Source: Kalmusia sp. IMI 367209
Taxonomy: Eukaryota > Ascomycota > Dothideomycetes > Pleosporales > Didymosphaeriaceae
Assembly: GCA_027946365.1 (NCBI GenBank)
Contig: JAPEUQ010000003.1
Location: 3,658,001-3,722,000 of the forward strand
Direction: 5' to 3'
DNA: 64,000 nucleotides
Position 1 is the first letter of the stretch. Each line of letters begins with the position of its first letter. The translations under genes were made by a program, and so were the position numbers. Positions 1 through 12,023 of this stretch are shown piece by piece. The notes beneath the pieces were generated by a model that saw nothing but the letters and a program-made list of their open reading frames with translations, had not been told where the DNA came from and searched no databases.

Positions 1-2942
1 TCCAGCTGCACCACTCAGCTGTCGTCACTGTTGCGGCTAGAGACACTCTATTGGGCAAATGATAGAGGTCGGTGGACGTAAGAAGGTGCGAGAGATCTGC
101 AATGGCTAGACTTGCTGCATCTACAGTAGGGTGTTGTGCTTGCGCGATGCGAGCTATTCGCGGAAGAATCCAGAAAGAAGCCTTGGAGCACATGTAAGCC
201 CAGTGTACTGCCACTTGTGGGCTGTTGTTGGGACAAGGTTTTCAGGTTCCCGTTTCTCAGTGAGACATTCACACGTGCGTGTGGCGGGGTACATGGTAGC
301 CTCAATGGGGGCGGCTGGCTTCGTTGGTGCTGTTGCTGACGTTTCACGAGGGAGGGGTAGCTCGACTGCACCCCTCTTGTATCTCGGACCTTCTCCATTC
401 AGAGGTGATAGGTGCGATGGGGGTTCGTCATCGTTTGCGTGGCTGCTTGCTTGAGGTCGATAAGCTGCTTGAGCAGATAGCATTCGGATAGATGACTGTT
501 CATACGACAAGTGAGAGACGTGGAAAGATGTACTAGTGCGTGCTTTCCTTCGTTCGATGGGGGCGCAAACATTGGATCGGTGAACAAACCACCCTAGGAT
601 TGGGTAGTAGTGACATTTCTCCGAGCAACATCGGTGTAGAGCATCCTATCCGCAAGGCCTTGAAGCTTCGGTCTGAGGTCAAATTCGAACCCGGTCCCCG
701 ATACGTGCAATGTCAGCTTATAGTCTCGAGTCGGTGTCGTGAACGCCAACGGACTTCATCTTGGAGCATAGCCAAGTCGTCATTGCGAGATGTTCTGGAG
801 AGACGCACAGTGTTTCCGTTTGACCTGTCGGCGTTGGGTCTCGAAGGCCTTGTACCTCGTGGCTAGTCGAATCTAGCAATACCATCGAGGAACGCCTTGC
901 AGCTGCTTGCGGGCTCAAACAAGAGACGTCTGAGGTTACACCGAACGCCCCGCCAAAGCGGCCGTACACGAAGGCGGGGAAGTGAGGGCATAATAGCGGA
1001 ATGGGCGTTATTGACATGCTGACAAAGGTTGGTACACAGGAGGAGAGGCAGAGGGTAAAGCTTGCGCGTAGCAGCGACAGTTGGTGGCCGTCCTCAATGC
1101 GGATAAATCGAGAAGGAACGACGCTGCCATTTTCGGCAGCCACTTCAAAGCATGATGCTCGGGTCAAACGCTACACCCACAGAGACGAACATGAGTTCGG
1201 CTGAAATACACAGCTGTGACATTTACAGCTGATTCGTGACTGGGCGTCCATATGATCGTCTGTCCAGCATCCTCGCGTGCTGCGTGCTCGCTTAAGCAAC
1301 AAGGGTTGCGAAGCTGGAATGGAATGCATGAGATCGAACCCACAAACGCAAATCAGGCTCACCTCTCAGATCTCAGCCACTGCCGCCTACGCGACGACAA
1401 ACAGCCTTCCGTGTCCAAACAGGGCAGCCTACAGCGGTCTCTTTCAAATAGCTACAGACGGTACCGTGGCTTCTCTCCAGCTCAAGGTAGAGTGCTTTCG
1501 CAGATTGCAGTTCAGGGCGAGGCCAACGAAAGCGTCGGAGAATTAAAGCGCACCCCTAACGCATGACCAGGGCCGCCATGGTTATCGTCGAACAGGACGT
1601 ACGTGGCACCGCCGACTCTTGGACTGGGAATCGATGGAGAGGAGCGTGGGCTTTGATGGCCCAAAGCTATACGAAGGCGGCGAGAGCCCCGGATCGGCGG
1701 ACGGGCTGCGGCTCGCTGCGAGCCAGCTAGCGGCTTCATCATTTGCGCTCCGCTAGCGACATGAGGCCAAGCGGTGAGGGCTCGAACTCCGGATGGTACT
1801 TGCGGCCACGATGGTCAAGAGGAGGAACGTTGCTGGCCCACTCGCGTGGTTGTGAGTCTACCTGACACACAGCGCGTCCGGTCCGGAGGAGAATGGGCAC
1901 AGAGAGCTGCAGTTCGACGTGAAGGAGTTTGCTCGATGGGCGATTGCGCGTTGCGATCAGCCATCCCTGCAAGACACCGACGAGAGCGCGCGCAAGGGTT
2001 CTCGCTCGCATGAGACACGACGATGGTTGTCCAACCAGTGACGGCGATGGCTCATCTGCCGCGAAGCGTGTCGGCCCAGCTTGACAGACGGGCAAAGTCA
2101 GGTACTGATCCGACGTTCGAGCAGCGCGGTAGCCCAGGGCGGCGTCAGGCGGGAGACAGCTGCTATCTAAACAAACAAGCTGCAGCCAAGATGCAGATGT
2201 ACACAAGCGCTGGACCAGGCACAGGATAGGACAGGACAGGGCCAGGCACGGCTAGACGACGACGACGACGACGGCCGCCGCCGCCGCTCGCGCAGCCAGT
2301 TTGGCGCGGCGCCGACGTGCTGTGGGATGCGCAGCGTTGTTCTCCCGGCCGGCCGTCCGTCCGTCGACGCATCCACGGGCAACAGCGATGATCCATCAGA
2401 GCCGCACGCGCGAGGGTGAAGCAGCGACAAGCTGGGCCATGCCTGAAACGACGTCGCAGAAGTCGAGGCGACTGTCGTCGATAATTTTAGGCGGTGGCCC
2501 TCATTTCCCAGGGCCCGGCGGCGGCCAATCACGCCCCCCGGTGGCTGGCCCTGGCTGGCCCCTACCCCGGGCGCGCGCTATTCCTTCCTTCCTCTCGCAG
2601 AGAGTGCCTGCCGAGACGAGACAGCCTCTTTCTGCGCGTCCCCCCCCCCATGCTCTCTCTCTCCTCCACGGCCAGCGTTGCAGCTTCCTTACCCCGGAGT
2701 CGCTCATTCAATTGCGACCTGCGCCGCCCACCCTTCCGCCCTCAGCCCGCATCGTCAAGCATTCTGGGCCTTGCATCGGTCACCACCCTCTTATATACCG
2801 CACCGCTCCCCTCGACCGCCGCTGCCACGCATGGAATCGTGAACCCGCGCGTCTGTTGCTGGCCGCCTCCCCTCCGCCAGACGTGCCCATTGCGACCTCG
2901 CCGCCCATCCATCCTAATTCTCCGACCCGAGTGCTGTACACC
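1..2942. other. Gene-free region upstream of the SH3 gene
   Basis: No frame here has convincing coding character: the open frames are short, overlap on both strands and match no family I recognise. The stretch from about 2253 to 2287 is a trinucleotide tract (GAC then GCC units). From about 2490 to 2940 the + strand is rich in C and pyrimidine runs, as is usual for a fungal promoter and 5' UTR. It probably serves the gene starting at 2943. Confidence 0.6.
2253..2287. repeat. GAC/GCC trinucleotide tract
   Basis: A short microsatellite of about six GAC units followed by GCC-type units, in the presumed promoter of the SH3-domain gene. It follows a run of imperfect GGACA pentamers (about 2223-2240). 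Confidence 0.7.
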
Positions 2943-4881
2943 ATGGACGACTGCGCGCCCACCAGCCGTTGCACCAGGGTCCAACGGTCGCTCGACCATT
3001 CTCGCCCCAGGAGCCAGCGCCAGAAGCAACCGCGCCTCTCAAGAACATCGCTCGCCATCGCCGTCCTCGCCGCGACGCTGCCAGCTACGGCCGCCCAGGA
3101 ATGCATATCGCTGCAAGGCTCGGCCATGTGCCCGGCCTTTAGCAATTCTTCCGTCAGTACCGGGCTGACTGGCGATTTGTATGTGTAACCTCACGTCAGA
3201 CCCGCATCGTATCGGCTGCATGCTAACCGAACCTGCATTCAGCTCTTTCCTCTCATTCGTATCTAATGTAGAGAACTTTGATAGTCAATTACGAGACTAT
3301 ATTGGCAAAGAATACGTACAAACAAAGTGAGCGTGCTCCATCGGCGTTGGGGCCATAGGCGCTGACCGACTGCACAGATACCAGCAGATCCTCGGCTGCT
3401 CCAACGTTAACTTGACCAACACAACCAACCTATATGCCCGGTATACGAGAACTTTTCTCTGCAACTCGATCGTCCAGGCTTCATTACAGAGCTGCAATCA
3501 GAATTCCGGCGAAGAAACCGCGACTTTGTGCGCTGACTCCTGTGTATGTGTTCTCACCGTCCAGTCACCAGCCACGCTTATACTAACCTCTCGCTAGGCC
3601 CAATTCGCCATCAGTGAGCAGGACATAATCTCGACCCCGGCCTTTTGTGGCACTCCGGGGAACAATGCAAATGATCAAATCCGAGCTGATTCCGATCGAT
3701 GCCAACGACCCGCCCGGGCCCTGAGTGGAAAATGTGTCCCAGCTGTGGACAACGAACCAGACGAGTGCGGCTTTTCATCTAATCTAGCCGGTCTCTGTGC
3801 GTTCTGCGCGACTAGCTCACAGAACTCGACCGATTCATGCTGTGTGAACTCCGGTGCAGAGTCCCGATGCGTGGGCGTGACGCTGCCAACCACTACGACA
3901 ATGCCCCCTCTGTTCACTACCACTACTACTGCTACGCCGACCGGAACGACCGGTGCTGCCGGTGCAGGTGGCTCCAGCTCCGGACTATCTGGGGGAGCTA
4001 TTGCAGGCATTGTTATCGGATCTATCGTGGGAGCAGCCGTGATTCTCGGAGCCATCATCATCGGTTGCATTTATGCTCGGAAACGCAAACAGGGGCAACA
4101 AAGCAGCATCCTAAACACACCATCCCCCACGCGCCACTCGGCCCCTGGACCATCGATGAGCTACGGAGGGGAGGGCCTGTCGCCTCCACCACCTATCGTA
4201 CCTGGTGCTCGAGTTGCTCGTATGTCAGCATTGGAAGGATCGAGCTCTTCGGACCGCCACAGCTCACGTGCTGGTGGAATGTCGGCGTACCAAGACACAC
4301 GAGACCCTTATGATTCACCAGAGTCACACCGTGGCTACCTAGGCGCAGCAAACCTGCCCAAACGGGACGGGTCTCTGTCGAGCCACTCTGCGCTGGGCGT
4401 AGTCAGCGCCCACACATCGCCTCATTCCGGATCGGATCCAGAGCGAAACTTCTCTAGCCCCGAAGGCGTCGCATCGGGCCAGTCCGAACAACTTCAATTC
4501 TTCAAAGATTACTACTCCCAAGACGATATACACCCCAACGACACAGTTGCTACACTTTGGGCGTACCAGCCTCGTGCTAACGACGAATTTGAGCTTGAAC
4601 GTGGAGATATGCTCAAAGTCGTTGGCATTTGGGACGATGGTTGGGCTACGGGTGTAAGACTCTCCGAGACAGCAGAAGAATGGGAAGCGCGGAGAGCAAT
4701 CCAACGCGACTCGGGCGTAAGCAATGGTAGCCGCCAATCGCGCATTGAGAGCGACGGTGACATTAAAGCATTCCCGCTGGTGTGCGTGTGTCTTCCGCAG
4801 CATTGGCGAAAGACAATAGAAGGAGACAGCACGGATACAGGGGGAGGGAGCGGAGGTGACCGACGTCCTCCTAGCCCTTAG
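2943..4881 (+). CDS. Single-pass membrane protein with cytoplasmic SH3 domain
   Basis: Four exons: 2943-3178, 3243-3326, 3378-3543, 3598-4881 (589 aa). All three introns are GT-AG and phases match. After a basic N-terminal stretch there is a hydrophobic segment (about residues 35-50), probably a signal peptide or anchor. A cysteine-rich extracellular region of about 200 residues follows, then a Thr/Gly/Ser linker, a strong transmembrane helix (about 294-321, Gly/Ile/Val rich) with an RKRK stop-transfer, a disordered Ser/Pro tail and an SH3 domain from about residue 477 (motifs ATLWAYQP, DDGWATGV). The layout resembles fungal surface proteins with a cytoplasmic SH3 adaptor; a signalling role is inference. 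The exact start is uncertain because the N-terminal basic part is long for a signal peptide. Confidence 0.85.
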
Positions 4882-7800
4882 TCCCTGTTTCTTAGCTTGT
4901 TGACGGCCATAGTTATTTCCTCATCGTCACCTTCTCCTACACCTCTGGTCGAGCCCCTCTCGGTGGAGCCTCTTTCGTCGAAACCTACAAGATCACGACC
5001 TCCGCCATTCTCATCACGCCCGAAGACTCCTCTAGCGTCCGGCCTGTTCTCATCCGGCTCGAGCACGCTGGTCAATTCACCACACCGAATATAATGCGAC
5101 ACGATGATGGCTGCTAATGCATTGCACCGTTGATTTGAACCCCATTTCCGATTTCACATCTGAGGCTTCTTGATACCCGTTACGGACCGCATATCCACTT
5201 GGGACTTCGCATTGCATTGCTTCACACGCTTCACGGCATCGCATTTCATCGTCTCAAGCATTCTACCAAACGTAATCATAATACCTCAAGAAACACACAA
5301 CCTCCAACGTAACGACGATTTTTATTTTCGAATTTTCTTTCTCTCTCGGCAAACGGTAGATTGGCGGGCGGCTACTGTTTAATACACTCTTTCCAGAACA
5401 CCACCAAAGCGCAACGATGCGCATCACGCTCCTTACTACAAAAATACACGACGCTAATCCTGCGCCTTCACTCCGCCACAACCGCCGACTACCACCACAC
5501 TCGCTATTCTATAATCACGCCGACAAAGTTCACGGTTTCTGCCATATTTCTTACTATCTCTCACCCACTGTGGCCTTCGTTCTATACCCGAGCCTACCTG
5601 ATTAATCAATGGGCATTTCCTTTCGCTTCGTTGCTCTCTCCTCGCTTGGACTCGGCGGGGACGATCGAGCTTTCATATAATTCTTGGTTGCAAAAGGAGC
5701 GGTGGAAGGGGGAGAGAAGAGTCGAGCATACATATATGTTGTTTTGCGGCAGTTTTTGTACATATAGCGCTTTGCGTATGCAAGGGAGGTTGGATTATCT
5801 TACCCATTTTCTATTCTCAAGATATCCACGGTGGAGCGTTGAGCAGGGAGGGAATCCGAGAGGCTTGGATTGTATAGTGAGCTCTTGGTGGTCATGGCTC
5901 TTGGACAGCAGCACGATTGTAGTTGTTTGTCATGCTGTTGTTGCCGTGTGGTTGTTGATTAGATGGAGAAGAGAAGGGTAGCATTGGATAGATAATCAAT
6001 GGGAAGAATTGTACAGTGAAGACTCTCTCTCTCTCCTTTGTCCGTTCAGTCCCATGCCCTTGATGCAACTACGATACGGCCACTGCGCAATATCGATTCT
6101 CCCTTGGTCGAATATTTCCCAGGGTGCGCTGCTCATCCCCCGATAGCAACCATGGCATATACCCGCCAAGCCGTAGATCTCAAATCTGCGAGACTCTTTT
6201 CGTTCATGCGCGCTGCAAATAGCGCGGCACCGAAATGATACCGGTACATGAGATGGGAAGCGAAGTCCAATTCATCCGCGTCGGAACAGCGCTGAGCTGC
6301 TCGGGTGAATCTATTTCGAAACGGTGGGGGGCGCTGGCTGGTGCTTTGCCTGTGTGCGCGGCGCGGCGCGGCTGCGGAGTAGTACTTCTCGTCAGTGCCT
6401 GGAACACGGGTCTCCTGGCTGCTGCGGTTTGCTGGGTGCTATGGCGGGTTTTGAAATGCTGAGTTTTTCTGAGTGAGGTTGATGGGTTGTGAGGAGGATA
6501 CGTTGGTGAGATGTTTCGGTGGGGTTTGGTGGGTGGGTGTGGGCATTGGGGTTGGAGACGACGCTTTGGCAGGTAGGTAATAGCTTTTCATTTGTCTCTT
6601 CTTACTGCTGGATGTAGAGCTGTGCTGCCTTCGTTGTCTTTTGTTGCAGGATGCGTTTTTTGTTGCGGTGGAACGTTCGTCGTTGGGTGTTTGCCTCTTG
6701 TAGCTGTGGACTGGAAAGGGGTTGTCGTGTGTTGTCTTACCTGTCAATTTCGAGCTTGTGTTCCTGGTTGGAGCATCTTGATGCTCTTTCCAAAAGGTAG
6801 ACCACCATATCTGCGTCTGCGTCGCTATCTGGATAAGTAGGAAGGCGGACCGAAAACATCTGACCTGACACTCGTGAGTGGTCGTTTTAGGGGTGCTTGA
6901 CTTTTGACACATTGCAGTGTCGTGTGGATCGTATGCTGGTTCAGTAATCCCATTCTCCTGGCTGGCTGCGGTGCGTGCAGCTGAGGCTATAGAAATTGGC
7001 TGAGAGCAAGCCAGAATACAGCGATAGGCGGGTTGGTTCCCTGTCTATTCCGCGATCATCCCATTGAAGAATAGTCCTCAGTAATCTTTGAGGAGATCTT
7101 CTTGGAGTCAGATGAACGAGCTTTCCTTCTTTCTATAGGTCTTACGCATTGCTAACAAACAAATCAGGGGAGCCCTTGCATCTTGAGAGGAGCATGTGGA
7201 CCAGTTGAGTGGCGAGGCATGTTCGATATGTTCTGAGGAGGGGTATGCAAGCAAATACGAATGTGCGTAATGAAAGAGACTGTACAGTCGATAATTCTCC
7301 TTGCTTGCTTTCTTTAGAATGTCGAACATGCCGCTCTAGTCAGGGCAGAGAGGTGGATCGAGTGCAACATCCCCCATTGCCCAACACCGTCTCAACGAAC
7401 ATATCAAGTGTGCTTTAGCAAGGTACGCACCTTGGTCATACTGATGGGCGCTAAAACGTGAGTTCCATATCTATGCGACATGTTCATTCATGCAAACTTG
7501 ATTGGTGGATTTTGCCGCTGTAAGAAAGTCGCCTCGCATTCTATACTTTATCCAAGAGCACTGTGACTCGAATGGCTGGCATCATTACGATGTAAGCGCA
7601 AATCGGACTTTGGAATGGAGTTAGAAGACCGACAGACTTGGAAAAGCGTAGACGTTAGAAGGTAGTGGGTCTTCTGAATCTTAGTGATGAGCAGCTACAA
7701 TAGTCCTATGCTCTGTTAGCGGTTTAGGGATATTCCTAGCGCTTTATTTGAGCGTCTTTAGCGCCTATTGTGTTATAAGGCGCTGCGATTCGGGCGTTCT

Positions 7801-8189
7801 CCGCAGAGTACTTACCCGTTGGGGTGATGCAACGCCATTGGGGGTGGCTACGCGCCAACACCGTATTCAGCAGCCTTCAGCCTTCAGCCTTCCTCAAACT
7901 TGACGCAAGAACTCAGACTATCGTCTCGACTGCTACACCAGGTTGCCTTCTCCCATAGCAGCAAACTGCTCCCGCTATCTCTTAATACCATGTAGCGCCG
8001 TCCTCTCCTGATCCATCTTCGCATACGGTTTCTTCGCCTCGGGCGTAACGGCGGACGCAGACGACGAAGGAACGAGCCCATTAAGCCGTACAACCTCATC
8101 CTCCACGCGCTGCTTCTGTCGGCTCCACCGTCATATTGCGTGTCACTATCATCAGCGTCTGGACCTATCCGCACCTCCTTTGACTTGTG
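4882..8189. other. Gene-poor region between SH3 gene and NLR gene
   Basis: No gene is supported across 3.3 kb. The first kilobase is pyrimidine-rich and may be a long 3' UTR. Open frames such as 5361-5981 (+) and 6439-6912 (-) have biased low-complexity translations and no motif. A small hairpin lies at 7760-7784, and a triplicated AGCCTTC at about 7871-7892. Confidence 0.55.
7760..7784. repeat. Short inverted repeat (hairpin)
   Basis: AGCGCCT (7760-7766) and AGGCGCT (7778-7784) are perfect 7-base inverted arms around an 11-base loop. Further GAGCG and TAGCGC words lie just upstream. Function unknown; it may be a relic of a small transposon or a transcript hairpin. Confidence 0.4.
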
Positions 8190-11100
8190 ATGGCACAAAA
8201 CACTTCACTGGCTGGCGATGAGCCGGTCAACCTGCTGGCACTAGGTGAGCGAAGGGCACACTTACAGTCCGAGTTCAAATTTTTGGTGGCCTTCCGATTT
8301 TCGTATTATGTATCCGGAGGTCACTTAGCTCACGATACGTCCTCGAACTTTTGTCCTAGAGCTGTAATACCCAAGGCTTGACTGACACTACCAAGATGGC
8401 GGAGGCATCCGCGGAGTATCGGAATTACTCATTCTCCACGAAATCATGCGTCGCGTACAGTTCGATCTGCGCCTTGCTGAGTTGCCGCGTCCGTGCGACC
8501 ACTTCGATCTAATCGGCGGAACGAGTACGGGAGGGTTAGGACCCTGATCGTTCTTGTAGTCTATACTGACAAGTGTCCTGGCAGGCTCATCGCACTTATG
8601 CTTGGCCGACTACGGATGACCACAGACGAGGCATTGCGAGCCTACAATTCCTTGTCGCGAGATATATTTTCAGGAAAGAACAAGAAGCGAAAGGATCAGG
8701 ATGGTGCTTTCAAAGCTACTACGCTTCAAGAAAAGGTGCAAGATACAGTCTCGGAGAGAAAGCTGGGAGAGTATATATTGGACCCGTCGAGTGACTTAAG
8801 GAAAGGGAAAGCTTTTGTCTGTGCGATGCCTGCTCATAACATGGACTACCCGCGCCTATTTCGGACCTATCATGTCAGAGCCAATGCAAGCGCAAACTGT
8901 AGAATCTGGGAAGCAGCCCGTGCCACGACTGCTGCGCCGACTTTTTTCAAACGGATCGATATAGGGGAAGATGGGTATGCCAAGGAGGAATTTGTTGATG
9001 GCGCCCTCGGATGTAACAACCCGGCAAAGCAGGTGTTGGATGAGGCAAGAGTCATTTTCGGCAACGACAGGCCCGTAGGTTGTCTCGTCAGCATCGGTAC
9101 TGGTCATCCAGGCATAATTGGCCTACCGAAGCCAGATGCTTTCCAGAAAATCTTGCCCATAGACCTAGTAAACGTACTCAAGAAGATTGCTACAGACTGT
9201 GAGAGTACGGCAAAAGAGTTGAAGCAACGATTCGAAGCCCTTGAACGGTTCTACTTCCGCTTCAATGTCATCCATGGTGCGGAAGGCATCTCACTAGCGG
9301 AGTGGGACAAAATTCCGGAATTGACGACGAACACCAAAGCCTACATGACTGATATTTCTGGCGAAATAGACAAAGTTGTGGCTGTATTATGTGAAAAAAG
9401 ACAAGTCAATTGGACACTGGGTAATGTTTGTCAGTCACAATAATCTATTTTGAGCTTGAGACTCGTCTAAGCTATTGCAGGCGGTATACTACATACTGAA
9501 GCTGAGTCTAAAGTCTGCTGGAGTGTTCCCTTCGCAAGAAACCTCAAATTTGTAGGCCGTAAGGATCTGCTCAGTCAAATCCAAAACACTCTGTTCGCGA
9601 AGGACTCATTGCCGAATACTGCAATCATCGGCCTTGGAGGCATGGGTAAGACCCAGATCGTTCTTGAGCTTGCGTATCGAATAAGATCAAAACATCCACG
9701 CTGCGCTATATTCTGGATACCAGCCACCGATGTTGAAACGCTCGAGCAAGCGTTCGCCAACCTTGGTCAGGAGCTCGGATTGCCTGGGATAGACAAGGAT
9801 CAAAATGATGCTAAGAAGCTGATACAGCGCTACTTGAGTCAGCAAAGCGCGGGCCAATGGCTGCTAATATTAGATAACGTCGATAACGTGGACATCTGGA
9901 AGAGCCAGTTGAAAGATTATCTACCGAGGAGTCAGACAGGGTGTATCGTCTGTACCACACGAAATAGGAAAATTGCAATTGAGATGCCAGCGTCGACCAT
10001 GTACCAAGTGCCAGAGATGAACGTAGAGACAGCTATGGAAATGCTGGGCAAATTGCTACCCGGCCAAGACATATCGCATGGAAACCAAGATGCGCAAAAT
10101 CTCCTCGAACAACTCGCTTTCATTCCGCTCGCCATCGTACAAGCGGCTGCATATATCAAGAAGAATGAAACACCGCTATCGAAATATGAAGCATTCCTAC
10201 ATGAACAAGAGCAACAAGTGATCGAACTTCTAAGTGAAGACTTTGAAGATGAGGGAAGATACAAGGGTATTGAGAGTGTCAAGAATCCCGTGGCAACCAC
10301 ATGGTTGATGTCATTCGAACAAATCCGCCAATCTGATCCTCTTGCCGCTGACTATCTGGCATTTATCTCTTGCGTGGCTTCGAAGCACATTCCTGAGTCG
10401 CTTCTCCATCCGGGACCATCATCCTTGAAACAGGAAAATGCAATTGGGACACTCTCTGCCTACTCATTCGTCATTAGACGGGCTGCAGACAATACTCTTG
10501 ACGTTCACAGACTCGTGCAGCTTGTAACACGGAGCTGGCTAAAGATGAAGGATGAATGGCAGCCTTGGGCATGCAAAGCATTGGAAAGACTAGTGGGGCT
10601 TGTCCCTATCAAGAACTTCGAAGAAAAACAAACCTGGATTGCATATCTGCCTCATGCTATCCACGTCGTTGGGCTAACCGAGCTTGGTGAGAAAGAAGGC
10701 AGATTAGACCTTCTGGATCGGATAGGACGCTGTGAGCGGGCGCTGGGGCGTTACGAAGCTGGGGAATGGGCTCATAGACAGCTGTTTGAACAAAGGGTGC
10801 AGGATTTTGACGAGCACCATCTGGCCACACTTGCGAGCATGAATGAACTTGGCACAGATTTGGAGCGTCAGGGCAAGTACGAAGAGGCGGAATCGATACA
10901 TCAACGAGCACTAAAAGGAAAGGAGAAGGCACTTGGGTTGGAAAACATTGAAACACTTATCAGCGTTAGCAACCTAGGATCAGTGTTAGTATATCAGGGC
11001 AAGTACCGAGAGGCAGAGGCAATGCATCAACGAGCACTAGAAGGAAAGGAGAAGGCACTTGGGGTAGAACACATTGGAACGCTTATCAGCGTTGGCAACC

Positions 11101-12023
11101 TAGCGTTAGCGTTAGCGGGTCAGGGTAAGTACCAAGAGGCAGAGGCGATTCATCAACGAGCACTAGAAGGAAAGGAGAAGGCACTTGGGGTAGAACACAT
11201 TGAAACGCTTATCAGCGTTAGCAACCTAGGATCAGTGTTAGTATATCAGGGCAAGTACTGAGAGGCAGAGGCGATACATCGACGAGCACTAGAAGGAAAG
11301 GAGAAGGTACTTGGGTTAGAACACATTGAAACGCTTACCAGCGTTGACAACCTAGGATCAGTGTTAGTATATCAGGGCAAGTACCGAGAGGCAGAGGCGA
11401 TGCATCGACGAGCACTAAAAGGAAAGGAGAAGGTACTTAGGTTAGAACACATTGAAACGCTTATCAGCGTTAGCAACCTAGGATCAGTGTTAGTATATCA
11501 GGGCAAGTACCAAGAGGCAGAGGCGATGTATCGACGAGTACTAAAAGGAAAGGAGAAGGTACTTGGGTTAGAACACATTGAAACGCTTATCAGTGTTAGC
11601 AACCTAGGATCAGTGTTAGTATATCAGGGCAAGTACCAAGAGGCAGAGGCGATGCATCGACGAGCACTAGAAGGAAAGGAGAAGGTACTTGGGTTAGAAC
11701 ATGGTGAAACGCTTACTAGCGTTGATAACCTTGCAAGTGTGCTGTGGTACCAGGGCAAGTATCAAGAGGCGGAAAACCTACAAACGCAGGTGTTAGCAAC
11801 AAGTCAGAGGGTCCTTGGGGGTGAACACCCTGATACGCTGACATCCATGCACAACCTTGCATTCACGTTGGAGCGTCAGGGTTGTAAAGCAGAGGCCATA
11901 GAATTGATGGACTCATGTGTTCGATTAGAGGAAAAGATCCTTGGTCCTGATCATCCTCACACGAAATTATCACTAGAGTCTCTAGTCGAGTGGCGAGCCG
12001 AGGTTTCAAAGACAGAGCCTTAG
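8190..12023 (+). CDS. Fungal NLR-like protein: patatin - NB-ARC - TPR (interrupted by in-frame TGA)
   Basis: Exons 8190-8244, 8396-8534, 8585-9420, 9481-12023; phases match and give 1190 residues if the TGA at 11259-11261 is ignored. Domains: a patatin-like phospholipase with oxyanion motif DGGGIRG (residues 19-25), nucleophile elbow GTSTG (Ser62) and catalytic Asp of DGA (about 203); an NB-ARC ATPase with P-loop GLGGMGKT (394-401, Lys400) and Walker B LLILD (Asp475); then 42-residue TPRs from about 808 to near the C-terminus. This is the architecture of fungal STAND/NLR proteins such as Neurospora PLP-1, which triggers germling-regulated death; by analogy the patatin part would act on membrane lipids after repeat-mediated sensing. 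The TGA replaces CGA or CAA of sister repeats, and the same frame continues to 12023. The gene may therefore be truncated to 936 aa (about three TPRs left), decayed, or misassembled. No SNARE partner gene is adjacent. Confidence 0.85.
10872..11753 (+). repeat. Seven near-identical 126-bp TPR-coding tandem repeats
   Basis: Units begin at 10872, 10998, 11124, 11250, 11376, 11502 and 11628, exactly 126 bp (42 codons) apart; a diverged unit starts at 11754 and a degenerate one at 11880. Each encodes a kinesin-light-chain-like TPR beginning GKY-EAE. Differences are few and fall at recurrent codons (Q/R/E after GKY, A/V after GKEK, S/G/D before NL). Such near-identity inside one gene is typical of fungal NLR repeats that change by unequal exchange. 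Confidence 0.92.

Noticed and set aside
5361..5981. 206-codon + strand frame after the SH3 gene
   Set aside because: Composition is unlike protein, no splice context, no motif; likely UTR or intergenic.
6439..6912. 157-codon minus-strand frame
   Set aside because: Thr/Ser/Lys/Pro low-complexity translation from a pyrimidine-biased region; no domain or start context.
11125..11261. Intron from the GTAAGT at 11125 that would remove the TGA
   Set aside because: The repeat's CAG acceptors give a phase mismatch, and sister units lacking the stop are plainly coding.
10872..11753. CRISPR-like or satellite array
   Set aside because: Unit length is a codon multiple, frame is kept and each unit codes a TPR; no spacers.
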